Shown: positions 7,419 to 14,600, counted from the stretch's first letter. The stretch: DNA of 37,186 nucleotides from Clostridia bacterium (GCA_017552615.1 JAFZPI010000029.1:1-37186), one strand, 5' to 3'. Notes: generated by a model from the sequence alone, not told the origin. Made by a program: numbers and translations.

Positions 7419-8593
7419 AGGTGCAGACACTCCCCATAGCGCAGTCGCAAACGCTGCCGGAGACCGGCCTTGTCGTACAGCAGCGCCTCGGTTTCATTCA
7501 GCAGGTCCCGCACCTGTTCACGCGCGGAGGCAGGCAGCGGGTGGTCGGAATAAGCGGCTTCCTCAAATATCGACACACAGGCCCGGCAACGGTTGCGATA
7601 GGTTTCCGGCAGTGAATTGCTTAAGTTTTCGACTGCCCCCGAAAACAAAAGATTCGGTTCATTTCCCGCTGTATTCAGATAACGCATCACATGCCGGAAC
7701 ATCGCGCAGATGGCTGTCGAATTATCTTCCGCATCAAAAGCAGCCCGGGTTTCAAGGGCCTTTTTTCGGCGGGCATTCATAGCTGCGAACGGAAGAAAAG
7801 GCAGCACGAGTGCAGCAATAGCCAGCAGAAGCAGCAGCCCGATTTTTACATAGTCAACCCATCGTGGCATGGAGATCTGCTGTTCCTCAACGGTCACCAA
7901 ACGATAGGATTGATCGGGTTCTGCTTCGCCACTGCCTTCCAGCAGGGATTGGCTGTTTACGTGCCGTGTTTCGCGGATGGCGGTTTCCTCCGCCGCACCG
8001 ACGCCGTCTGCCGACGCGGCAGCCGGATGCCCAAGGGCATCCCGTACCCGCTCGGAAGCAGCCTCTGTGGCTTCGTCTACGCCCGGCCAGGCGAGAAGGA
8101 TTCCCGCTGTCAGAATCAAAACCATAAGGCAAAAGGCCATGATACTTTGGGTTTTCAAACCCCGCATCATGCGGATGGCCAACATGCCATAAATCGGGAT
8201 CAATGCCCACCATGGCAGCGCCAAGCCCAAGTACGCCTGTCCTGCGGAGAGCCCAACAGCCGTCAACAACGCTGGCAAACAGCTTGGACAGGCAAAAACG
8301 ATGGCAATCCAACTGATCCCCATGATTGCGAGAAATATGATTGCCAATCCTGATGTTTGACTTGCCGAAACCGAAAAGCGCGTGTAAGCATAGCGATTCA
8401 CTGCTTCGCTGGCATCAAAAAGCCGGTTACAAAGCGCTTCGGTGCCGTAACGAGCTTCGGGGATCAGCAGGAGAAGAACTGATGTAATGACAAGGATTAT
8501 AGAAGGAATGATCAATAAGTGTATATGCTGTTTTTCTTTCTTTCTATCAGGAAGGGATAGATGCAACCCGTCTTTATAATCGTTATGGCGCAT
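7415..8593 (-). CDS. Membrane protein of the MoxR/DUF58 cluster (DUF4129-like tail)
   Basis: A 392-residue membrane protein. It has a hydrophobic helix near residue 27, four more between about 80 and 175 (one starting FACPSCLPALL, with a CxxC at the membrane edge), an outside loop rich in Ala/Glu (about 175-240) and a last helix IGLLLLLAIAALVLPFLPF. A cytoplasmic tail of 120 residues follows with ICAMFRHVMRYLN and Arg-rich helices, similar in layout to DUF4129 tails found in transglutaminase-linked membrane proteins. ATG 8593 has a GGAGGTG site. It sits between the DUF58 gene and the lipoprotein gene, and couples to the latter by a 4-nt overlap. The family match is by layout only and could be wrong. 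Confidence 0.5.
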   Translation of the reverse strand: MRHNDYKDGLHLSLPDRKKEKQHIHLLIIPSIILVITSVLLLLIPEARYGTEALCNRLFDASEAVNRYAYTRFSVSASQTSGLAIIFLAIMGISWIAIVFACPSCLPALLTAVGLSAGQAYLGLALPWWALIPIYGMLAIRMMRGLKTQSIMAFCLMVLILTAGILLAWPGVDEATEAASERVRDALGHPAAASADGVGAAEETAIRETRHVNSQSLLEGSGEAEPDQSYRLVTVEEQQISMPRWVDYVKIGLLLLLAIAALVLPFLPFAAMNARRKKALETRAAFDAEDNSTAICAMFRHVMRYLNTAGNEPNLLFSGAVENLSNSLPETYRNRCRACVSIFEEAAYSDHPLPASAREQVRDLLNETEALLYDKAGLRQRLRLRYGECLHL

Positions 8594-8637
8594 CTCTTCA
8601 CCTCCCGAAGATTCATGATCAAGTTTCTCTTGTAGAC

Positions 8638-9759
8638 TCAGACTTTCAGTTCCGGTTCTTTCCCGAAACTCACGACTTGCAGTCCGGCATCCGCGCCGGT
8701 GTAGGGAACAGTGTCCGGCAGAACCAAGGTCACGGGGCCGTGTTCGGACAGGATTTGTGTTTCTGCGTCCGGACGCGGACTGAAGACCAGGATGCGGCGG
8801 AAGCGGACATCCGAAAGCTCCCGGAGAAGACGGGAGATGACGCTTTCGCCTTCTTCACTGATTGCGGTGGATAGGAGCAAGGAACGAGCCGTTGCTGCGT
8901 CTTCTGCTGTCTGCGCTTCAGCCCAGTGGGGGGCGTCTTCGCCAGACGCCTGCCAGCAGAGGAGATGAGGAAGGTCCTGGGCTGCCAGGGCTTCGGAGAC
9001 GGAGAGGATCGCGCGCATGGACGCGTCGAGGGCCTCGGAGCTTGCGCCGTCGAGCCAACAGGTTTCGAGGAGCAGCAGGACCTGATCACGGTACTCATCG
9101 GCGGTCTCCCGGAGCAGCAGGCGGTCCAGCTTGTCGGAGAGCTTCCAGTGGATCTGGCGAACAGGGTCACCGGGACGGTAATCCCGGATCTCGGTGCCAT
9201 CCGGCTCGTCGGAGCGGCGCAGGCGGCCGTCCCCGGCGGCGCCGGTGTCCCCGGGGCCGGGTTCGGCGTCGATCAGGACCGTCACGGGTTCCGGCTTCAG
9301 GGTGACTTCCGTGTGGAGGTTTGCCTGCTTGGCTTTGGTCCACAGGCCGAACCAGTCGCGCACTTTGACTTCCTGCAGGGTCACGCTCACCTGTCCGCAT
9401 CGGCGGCTGTGCAGGATAAAGGTCGCGATCCCGCGGCCGTCGACCGGGACTTCGAGGGTGGAGCGCTCGCCGGTGAGGCGGTTTTCACAGACCACGGAAC
9501 AGGTCGCCTGGCAAAGGGCGAGGAGCTTCCCGGCCGTGATCGCGCAGCGGCCCGAGACCGGCTCACCGCTGACGGCGCTCTCGGGAACTTCGAGGGCACA
9601 GCCCAGGCGGCGCGCAATGTGGCGTGCGGAGATCAGGGAGATGAGCGGCACGAGGATCGAGGTTGCGAGCAGCGCGCGGGTACCCGAGTTGTTTTCAAAA
9701 AAGTAAAGCGCTGTGACTGCCGCCAGCCACAGGAGACAGATTGCCCTTCGCTTGTGCAT
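8638..9759 (-). CDS. DUF58 domain-containing protein
   Basis: A 373-residue protein with two N-terminal membrane helices (CLLWLAAVTALYFF and ATSILVPLISLI), a beta-rich extracytoplasmic-like part and the DUF58 signature around residue 190: GTEIRDYRPGDPVRQIHWK. The C-terminal half is a von Willebrand A-like region with LLLLETCWLDG. DUF58 proteins are standard partners of MoxR ATPases and are thought to be their clients in envelope or enzyme maturation. ATG 9759, preceded by GGGGGGTG, is preferred over a TTG at 9774 because it avoids overlap with moxR, leaving a 2-bp gap. Confidence 0.85.
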   Translation of the reverse strand: MHKRRAICLLWLAAVTALYFFENNSGTRALLATSILVPLISLISARHIARRLGCALEVPESAVSGEPVSGRCAITAGKLLALCQATCSVVCENRLTGERSTLEVPVDGRGIATFILHSRRCGQVSVTLQEVKVRDWFGLWTKAKQANLHTEVTLKPEPVTVLIDAEPGPGDTGAAGDGRLRRSDEPDGTEIRDYRPGDPVRQIHWKLSDKLDRLLLRETADEYRDQVLLLLETCWLDGASSEALDASMRAILSVSEALAAQDLPHLLCWQASGEDAPHWAEAQTAEDAATARSLLLSTAISEEGESVISRLLRELSDVRFRRILVFSPRPDAETQILSEHGPVTLVLPDTVPYTGADAGLQVVSFGKEPELKV

Positions 9760-9761
9760 GC

Positions 9762-10700
9762 TCACACCCCCCAATCCGGTACCGGGACTGTGGTTAACAG
9801 ATCGTTCAGCACGGCCGGGACGGCGGCGTTTTCCATCCGCCCGCGCCGGGAGAGCAGGACCCGGTGCGCACAGACGTCATGGAAGACAGTTTGCACGTCC
9901 CCGCCGGTGACATAATCCCGGCCTTCCGACCAGGCGCGGGCCTTGGCCATGCGGTTCAGGAACAGCGCGCCACGGGGACTGATGCCGACTTCGATCCGCG
10001 GATCGTCCCGGGAGGCCATGGCCAGCCGGGCAATGTAGTCAAGGATAGCGTCTTTTACGGTGATCAGTTTGATCTCGTCCTGTATACGGAGAAAGTCGTC
10101 CCGGGACAAGGCGCATTCAACATGGTCCAGCGGGTTGCCGGTCTGTCGGTCGCGCAGTAGGGCGACCTGGGCTTCGCGGTCCGGGTAACCCACGGTCAGC
10201 TGGGCCATGAAGCGGTCCAGCTGGGCGTAGGGCAGGAGCTGGGTCCCAGCGGCACCGACATGGTTCTGGGTGGCGATGACGGCAAAAGGCCTGGGGAGGG
10301 GATAGGTCTGCCCGTCCACCGTGACCTGCCGCTCTTCCATGGCTTCCAGCAGGGCGGACTGCGTCTTGCTGGAAGTGCGGTTGATCTCGTCGCCGAGGAG
10401 GAGATTGGCGTCGTTGACGACGCCGGGTTGGTAACGGAGAGATCCGGTTTCCCGGTCCACCGTGGAGAAACCCACAATATCCGAGGGCAGCACATCCGGT
10501 GTGAATTGGACCCGGCGGCAGCGCAGACCGATGGCACGGCCGAGGGCCAGCGCAAGGGTTGTCTTGCCCACACCCGGCACGTCGTCCAGCAGAACATGGC
10601 CCTCTGCGAGGAGGACCAGAAGAATCTTTTCGATGACGGCGGTTTTGCCCACGATGGCCTTTTCGACTTCGCGCAGGACGGACTGCATCTCGGCTCGCAT
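9762..10700 (-). CDS. MoxR-family AAA+ ATPase
   Basis: A 312-residue AAA+ ATPase of the MoxR family, chaperone-like proteins that mature partner complexes. Visible are the Walker A PGVGKTT (residues 42-48), the Walker B-like region LLLGDEINR, sensor-type ATQNH, the family stretch LLPYAQLDRFM and the C-terminal lid ISPRGALFLNRMAKARA. The reading frame extends to 10748, but those codons lie in a palindromic repeat and the ribosome site GAAGGGG sits 8 nt before ATG 10700, so this start is chosen. It is followed after 2 bp by the DUF58 gene. Assignment is firm; the client is unknown. Confidence 0.92.
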   Translation of the reverse strand: MRAEMQSVLREVEKAIVGKTAVIEKILLVLLAEGHVLLDDVPGVGKTTLALALGRAIGLRCRRVQFTPDVLPSDIVGFSTVDRETGSLRYQPGVVNDANLLLGDEINRTSSKTQSALLEAMEERQVTVDGQTYPLPRPFAVIATQNHVGAAGTQLLPYAQLDRFMAQLTVGYPDREAQVALLRDRQTGNPLDHVECALSRDDFLRIQDEIKLITVKDAILDYIARLAMASRDDPRIEVGISPRGALFLNRMAKARAWSEGRDYVTGGDVQTVFHDVCAHRVLLSRRGRMENAAVPAVLNDLLTTVPVPDWGV

Positions 10701-10735
10701 AAGGATTTCCCCTTCTTGAAGGACGCTTCTGGAGA

Positions 10736-10843
10736 AAACCTCATCCACCGCTGCGCGGTCCCCCTTCCCCTAAAGGGGAAGGCTTTTGGTTACTGTTCTG
10801 CCTTCCACTTTAGGGGAAGGTGCCCGAAGGGCGGATGAGGTTT
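10736..10843. repeat. Palindromic MITE/REP-like intergenic repeat
   Basis: Perfect 11-bp terminal inverted repeats (AAACCTCATCC at 10736-10746 and GGATGAGGTTT at 10833-10843) enclose two inner hairpins, CCTTCCCC-TAAA-GGGGAAGG (10763-10782) and its near copy at 10801-10820. The whole 108 bp can fold on itself. Similar CCTTCCCC/GGATGAGG palindromes are, from memory, common between genes of gut Clostridia. It fills the gap between the 5'-nucleotidase-like gene and moxR and codes for nothing. Confidence 0.75.
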
Positions 10844-10854
10844 CGAGAGTTTGC

Positions 10855-11730
10855 TTATTCCCCCGTGACCAGCGTGATCCGGCCCTGGGGCTCGGCATAG
10901 CCTTCGCCGATCTGGTTGTTTTGCTGGGTCGCGATGAACATCCAGATCACGTCGCGAACCACGGCGGTGGTGATTGTGCTCTCCTGGTTGGCTTCGGCCG
11001 CGGCCTTGAAGATATAGGAGGAGTCCATACCATTGAAGTTCGCGTTGCTGGTGATCACGGCGTAGGTGGCCTCCGGGTCGAAGGGCTGGCCGTTGACCTC
11101 GGTCACAGTGACGCGGCCCAGGGTGGCGGCGGTGAACCAGTGCTCTCCGTAGGCTTCGCCCTTGTCATAGGGGACGGTGAGGTCTACGGTGTAAGAGAGC
11201 CCGGAGACCTGCATCAGGGAAGCGCAGGCCGCTGTGGTCTCCTCGCTGAAGGGGAGACCCTGGGAGGCGGCTTCAAGCGCTTCGAGAAGCTGGGCACCGG
11301 TCATGTAGACGACAGCGACTTTGTTCGGATAGGGGAGGACCTCGGCCAGCTGTTCCGCGCCGAAGATCCCTTCGGGAATGTCGGTCTTCAGGTTGCCGGC
11401 ATTCCACAGGGCCACGACATGGTCGGCGTCGACCGAGAGGGCCGTGATGCCTGCGGCGACATCGTCTTCCTCAAAATAGGCGTTGATTTCCCCGGAGACG
11501 GCGAACCAGCGCAGGGCGTCGGCCCAGAAGTCGCCGAGGTTCGTTTCACCCTTGCGGGCCGCGTTGTCAGATCCGACAAAGGTGACGGAAGCGTAGGCCT
11601 GCAGGGTCTCGTCGAGTTCGATCTCGTTGCCGTGGGCGTCGATAAAGGTGGAGGCGAGGGCGGCCGTGCACAGGCTGCAGCCCAGGCAGAGGGCCAGGAT
11701 CAAGGAGATGAGGGTACGGATGGTGCGCAT
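10855..11730 (-). CDS. Secreted 5'-nucleotidase C-terminal-domain protein (no catalytic domain)
   Basis: A 291-residue protein with a signal peptide (MRTIRTLISLILALCLGCSL, cut near ALAS). All of the mature part matches the 5_nucleotid_C domain: TNLGDFWADALRW, ALWNAGNLKTDIPEG (the family's NGG-R substrate loop, altered), VVYMTGAQLLEALE, SGLSYTVDLTVPYD, and GRVTVTEVNGQPFDPEATYAV. The N-terminal metallophosphatase domain that carries the metals and catalysis in UshA-type enzymes is absent, so by itself it should not hydrolyse nucleotides. It may bind nucleotides or sugars, or be a structural module. ATG 11730 has a GGAGG site at 8 nt; longer starts lack one. It heads the MoxR/DUF58 operon, separated from moxR by the palindromic repeat. 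Confidence 0.75.
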   Translation of the reverse strand: MRTIRTLISLILALCLGCSLCTAALASTFIDAHGNEIELDETLQAYASVTFVGSDNAARKGETNLGDFWADALRWFAVSGEINAYFEEDDVAAGITALSVDADHVVALWNAGNLKTDIPEGIFGAEQLAEVLPYPNKVAVVYMTGAQLLEALEAASQGLPFSEETTAACASLMQVSGLSYTVDLTVPYDKGEAYGEHWFTAATLGRVTVTEVNGQPFDPEATYAVITSNANFNGMDSSYIFKAAAEANQESTITTAVVRDVIWMFIATQQNNQIGEGYAEPQGRITLVTGE

Positions 11731-11764
11731 GAATTTAACCTCCTGTTTGTTTGGTGCATTCTGC

Positions 11765-11809
11765 CCAAAAAGCAAAACACCCGGAAAGCTTCCGTCCGGA
11801 AGCTCTCGG
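11765..11809 (-). promoter_or_regulatory. Attenuator-like hairpin in the leader
   Basis: On the minus strand AGCTTCC (11804-11798) pairs with GGAAGCT (11793-11787) around a GGAC loop, with a weaker outer stem, and is followed by TTTTGCTTTTT (11775-11765). It lies between the promoter at 11924 and ATG 11730, so it could end transcription early. Further small hairpins lie upstream in the leader. No known riboswitch class was recognised. Confidence 0.45.
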
Positions 11810-11895
11810 CGTCTTCATGACACCGGAATGTTGGTGAATCGGATCGTATGGTATCCCGCTTCTGCGGACCTTGTCCAGCTTCAGCTGACACATGC

Positions 11896-11924
11896 ATCGT
11901 ACCATGCGAAGACGGGCTTGTCAA
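11896..11924 (-). promoter_or_regulatory. Promoter of the 5'-nucleotidase-C/MoxR operon
   Basis: On the minus strand a consensus TTGACA (11924-11919), a 17-base spacer and TACGAT (11901-11896), just after the terminator of the sirtuin operon. The leader is about 160 nt long. Confidence 0.65.
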
Positions 11925-11938
11925 TCGGAGTCTTCGCC

Positions 11939-11970
11939 AAAAAGCTCCGGAATTGTAATTCGTTCCGGAG
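11939..11970 (-). terminator. Terminator of the sirtuin/macrodomain operon
   Basis: On the minus strand CTCCGGAA (11970-11963) pairs perfectly with TTCCGGAG (11952-11945), followed by C and TTTTT. It begins 6 bases after the sirtuin stop codon. Confidence 0.85.
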
Positions 11971-11976
11971 TTTCAA

Positions 11977-12861
11977 TCATAAAAGCAGTTTCCGAATAAT
12001 CTCCGCGGAATCCCCGGAGATCGCAACCGAACGATCGCGGATCGCGTCCGGTACCGGCATATCCTCCATATTCAGGCAGACATAGGCGGCATCCGGGTTT
12101 CGGTAGACCTGCTGCCAGAAACTGTACTTGATGATCCCGGGCGTATTGTATCCCACGCCGATTTCCAGGAAAACGACCCGTTTGCCCTGATGGGCGGTCA
12201 GCCATACTTCGAATTCTACTGCGGCGTTTTGCCAGCCTTCGTCTTCGACGAACCTGTCGTCGGATCGCAAGTTCATCGTCAGGGGACGTCCGCAGTTGGG
12301 ACATTTCGGTATCAGATCCGAGGGGATGGTCATCGCCGCGCTTTTACCTTCCGGGAGTGTGAGTTTATTGCCTTCCTCGATGGTGTACCCTTGTGCGGAA
12401 ACCATTCTGCGAATGATGGCTTGGTTATCCCAGGTCTTTTTGCAACAGGGTTTTGTGCATTGAAAGAGTCCGTAATCCCCTTGGGTATAGAACAGGCGCT
12501 TCTTATCAAATCCTGCTTTCTGGAAGCAATGGTCCACATTCGTAGTCAGAACGAAATAGTCTTTCCCCTGAACCAGGCGCAGAAGATCGGCATAGGTACT
12601 CCTGGGCGGGTCCATATATCGGTTGACCCAGATATAACGACTCCAGTAGGCCCAGAATTCTTCCTGTGTTTTGTATGGATAAAATCCGCCGGAATACATA
12701 TCCGTAAAGCCGTACTTGCGGCCAAAGTCGCCGAAAACCTTCTCAAATCGCTCGCCCGTGTACATAAACCCGGCTGCGGTGGACAGACCGGCACCTGCTC
12801 CGATCATGACGGCGTCCGTTTGCCGGAGCCTTTCTTTTACCCAAGCTGTTTTTTCGTCCAT
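11977..12861 (-). CDS. Class M sirtuin (SirTM), NAD-dependent protein ADP-ribosyltransferase
   Basis: A 294-residue sirtuin. The NAD-binding IGAGAGLSTAAGF (residues 20-32) and TTNVDH (106-111) are clear, and a zinc site is formed by CTKPC (135-139) and CPNC near 190. In place of the catalytic His-Gly of deacetylating sirtuins there is QGDYGLFQC (Gln127), as in class M sirtuins of Staphylococcus and Streptococcus, which ADP-ribosylate a lipoylated GcvH-like carrier instead of deacetylating. ATG 12861 has an AGGAG site at 6 nt. It is the last gene of an operon with a zinc macrodomain hydrolase that removes the same modification. No GcvH-like or lipoate ligase gene is in this operon, so its substrate here is open. 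Confidence 0.85.
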   Translation of the reverse strand: MDEKTAWVKERLRQTDAVMIGAGAGLSTAAGFMYTGERFEKVFGDFGRKYGFTDMYSGGFYPYKTQEEFWAYWSRYIWVNRYMDPPRSTYADLLRLVQGKDYFVLTTNVDHCFQKAGFDKKRLFYTQGDYGLFQCTKPCCKKTWDNQAIIRRMVSAQGYTIEEGNKLTLPEGKSAAMTIPSDLIPKCPNCGRPLTMNLRSDDRFVEDEGWQNAAVEFEVWLTAHQGKRVVFLEIGVGYNTPGIIKYSFWQQVYRNPDAAYVCLNMEDMPVPDAIRDRSVAISGDSAEIIRKLLL

Positions 12862-12885
12862 GGCAGACTCCTGAATCAGGCAAAG

Positions 12886-12911
12886 GCCCCGGCAAAGCGC
12901 TTCACCGGGGC
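12886..12911 (-). other. GC-rich intercistronic hairpin
   Basis: GCCCCGG at 12886-12892 pairs with CCGGGGC at 12905-12911 between the 112-residue gene and the sirtuin gene. Only CTTT follows on the minus strand, so it is more likely a partial terminator or processing/stability element that lowers sirtuin expression. Confidence 0.5.
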
Positions 12912-12930
12912 ACGAAGGGGAATCGTGTGA

Positions 12931-13269
12931 TTAGATGATGGCCGTTGCGACGACCGTTCCGTCGGCGGCTGTAAAGATGCCGTTTTCTCCCTGCACCAAG
13001 GGATCGGCATGGCTGGTGATTGCCTTGGCAGCTTCGGCGTCATACCAGAATCCGTTCATGCCCAGCACAGCATTCTCCGGCAGGTCAAAAACGTAACCGT
13101 TTGCTTCTTCCGCCGCAAAGTCCACAATTTTTGCGATCTCATCCGGTGTATACGGTGCCGCGGTCAGAGGATTTACGATCCCTTCCCCGGCAAAGTACGT
13201 TTTCCCGTAGTAAATTGTTCCGACGCCATTGATGCTCACGCCGTACGCCCAGTTCTTCTGTTCTTTCAT
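12931..13269 (-). CDS. Uncharacterised 112-residue protein of the sirtuin/macrodomain operon
   Basis: I do not recognise this protein. It is soluble, acidic, has no signal peptide or membrane helix, and has no cysteine in the chosen frame. It begins MKEQKNWAYGVSINGVGTI and reads YYGKTYFAGEGIVNP, a TPDEIAKIVDFAAEE helix, then LGMNGFWYDAEAAKAI and a C-terminal beta-like end. ATG 13269 has AGGAG at 9 nt; an upstream extension to 13398 would overlap the macrodomain gene and give an odd Cys/Lys-rich leader. The gene sits between the macrodomain gene (91 bp upstream) and the sirtuin gene, the place where other lineages keep the GcvH-like carrier. It lacks a lipoyl ExxK hairpin pattern, so it is not an evident GcvH relative. 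A target or cofactor of the sirtuin is a possible role, by position only. Confidence 0.55.
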   Translation of the reverse strand: MKEQKNWAYGVSINGVGTIYYGKTYFAGEGIVNPLTAAPYTPDEIAKIVDFAAEEANGYVFDLPENAVLGMNGFWYDAEAAKAITSHADPLVQGENGIFTAADGTVVATAII

Positions 13270-13360
13270 TTCTGCCAGCTCCTTTTGCTTTTTGCCGGAT
13301 TTCTTCCGACAGCCAAAGCATACCGCACGGCAGCTGGCAAAACAAGTACGCACTATTTTA

Positions 13361-14170
13361 TTACATAGGCACCTTTTGGTAACTGCCTCCCGTGCCAAGC
13401 AAATGCTGATAGATCATGAGATCACTGTCTTTGAACACATTGAAAACGACGCGTTGGATTTGATTATTGCTTTCGAGATAATTCTCAACTGCCTGAACTG
13501 CAACTTCTGCCGCGCGCTGTGCCGGGAAACTGAACACGCCCGTGGAGATGCAGCAGAAAGCGACAGAACGAAGACCGTTCTGTGCCGCCAGTTTCAGGCA
13601 GTTGCGGTAGCAGGAAGCCAGCAGCGCGTCATGCTCTGCGGTCACTTCACCATCAATGATCGGTCCGACCGTATGCAGTACATACTTTGCCGGAAGATTG
13701 AACCCCGGGGTGATTTTCGCCTGCCCGGTGGGTTCCTCATGTCCCTGTGTTCGCATGAGCTCATGACAGGCAAGTCGCAGCTGTACGCCGGCCATCGAGT
13801 GAATGATGTTGTCAATGCAGGAGTGCATCGGAACAAAACAGCCGAGCATCTGGCTGTTGGCGGCGTTGACGATGGCGTCGCATTTCAGGGTCGTGATGTC
13901 GCCCTGCCAGAGGACAAGACGCGGATTACTGGGAGCAGCGGGAAGGGCATCCACGTCCGTGATGCCTTTCTCGGCGGTCATCTGCTGCAGGAATGCATCC
14001 TGGACGCGCAAAAACTCTTCCGTCACGGGCATGGGCGGACGGACGTTCATCAGGCTGCGGAGAAGCTGCCATTGCCGGGAGAGGGTGAAGGGAAACACGT
14101 CATACCGGTACTGAGGCATCTCTTTCAGCAGTTCCTGAATGAGCCACAGACATCTTTCCTGCTGATTCAT
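13361..14170 (-). CDS. Zinc-containing macrodomain protein-ADP-ribose hydrolase
   Basis: A 269-residue macrodomain protein of the Zn-Macro class. A helical N-terminal part of 80 residues is followed by the macrodomain: LVLWQGDITTLKCDAIVNAAN (residues 85-105), the zinc loop GCFVPMHSCIDNIIH with predicted ligands Cys111, His116 and Cys118, the YVLHTVGPI strand and the ISTGVFSFP phosphate loop. Members remove ADP-ribose put on proteins by the partner class M sirtuin. ATG 14170 overlaps the HxlR gene's stop as ATGA, so the two are translationally coupled. A longer start at 14209 lies inside the regulator gene and has no ribosome site. Confidence 0.88.
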   Translation of the reverse strand: MNQQERCLWLIQELLKEMPQYRYDVFPFTLSRQWQLLRSLMNVRPPMPVTEEFLRVQDAFLQQMTAEKGITDVDALPAAPSNPRLVLWQGDITTLKCDAIVNAANSQMLGCFVPMHSCIDNIIHSMAGVQLRLACHELMRTQGHEEPTGQAKITPGFNLPAKYVLHTVGPIIDGEVTAEHDALLASCYRNCLKLAAQNGLRSVAFCCISTGVFSFPAQRAAEVAVQAVENYLESNNQIQRVVFNVFKDSDLMIYQHLLGTGGSYQKVPM

Positions 14171-14544
14171 TCTGCCTCCCGCACAAGCTGCTGGTATCCG
14201 AGACCCCAAGCTTCCATGGCCTTGATGATCGGACGCATGGTCTCGCCCAGTTCACTGACGGCATACTCTACGCGGGGCGGCACTTCGGCATAAACTGTCC
14301 GGGTGATGATCCCGTCCACTTCCAGCGCCCGCAGGTTGTCCGTCAGTACTTTCTGACTGATACCGGGGATCGAGCGCAGCATTTCATTGAACCGCCAGGG
14401 GCGGGCCATCAGGTTGCGCAGAATCAGCAGCTTCCATTTGTTCCCAATCAGGTGAACGGTGGTGGCAACGGGGCAATCCGGCAGTTCTTCTTTGGTCAGC
14501 AACGGCGGCACCTCCGACAGGGTTGTTTTCTTCGCAGTCAGCAC
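14167..14544 (-). CDS. HxlR-family winged-helix transcription regulator
   Basis: A 125-residue DNA-binding protein of the HxlR/MarR-like class. It carries the family signature CPVATTVHLIGNKWKLLILR with the conserved N-terminal Cys24, known in relatives as a sensor of aldehydes, quinones or oxidants, and the wing segment with ISQKVLTDNLRALEVDG and VPPRVEYAVSELG. The start is probably GTG 14544, 7 nt after a GGAG; a TTG at 14550 is too close to it. It is the first gene of the macrodomain/sirtuin operon and a perfect palindrome covers its own promoter, so autoregulation is likely. This would tie the ADP-ribosylation system to redox or electrophile stress. Confidence 0.88.
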   Translation of the reverse strand: MLTAKKTTLSEVPPLLTKEELPDCPVATTVHLIGNKWKLLILRNLMARPWRFNEMLRSIPGISQKVLTDNLRALEVDGIITRTVYAEVPPRVEYAVSELGETMRPIIKAMEAWGLGYQQLVREAE

Positions 14545-14569
14545 ATTCAAACTCCAAAATCATACAGGA

Positions 14570-14588
14570 ACATCATATCGGATGATGT
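14570..14588. promoter_or_regulatory. Palindromic operator, probably for HxlR
   Basis: ACATCAT-ATCGG-ATGATGT, a perfect 7-bp inverted repeat with a 5-base spacer, overlaps the -10 box of the hxlR operon. Dyads of this size upstream of their own gene are usual for HxlR regulators. It also lies 35 bp before the -35 box of the divergent ATP synthase promoter. Confidence 0.65.
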
Positions 14589-14600
14589 ACGATTTTTCAA
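14572..14600 (-). promoter_or_regulatory. Promoter of the hxlR-macrodomain-sirtuin operon
   Basis: On the minus strand TTGAAA (14600-14595), 17-base spacer, TATGAT (14577-14572). The start point would be near 14565, giving a short leader before GTG 14544. Confidence 0.75.

Noticed and set aside
12931-13269. GcvH-like carrier protein in the sirtuin operon
   Set aside because: The sequence has no lipoyl-lysine hairpin motif and no similarity that I can see to H proteins.
12931-13398. Longer 155-residue version of the small sirtuin-operon protein
   Set aside because: The extra Cys/Lys-rich leader overlaps the macrodomain gene and has no ribosome site, while ATG 13269 has AGGAG at a good distance.
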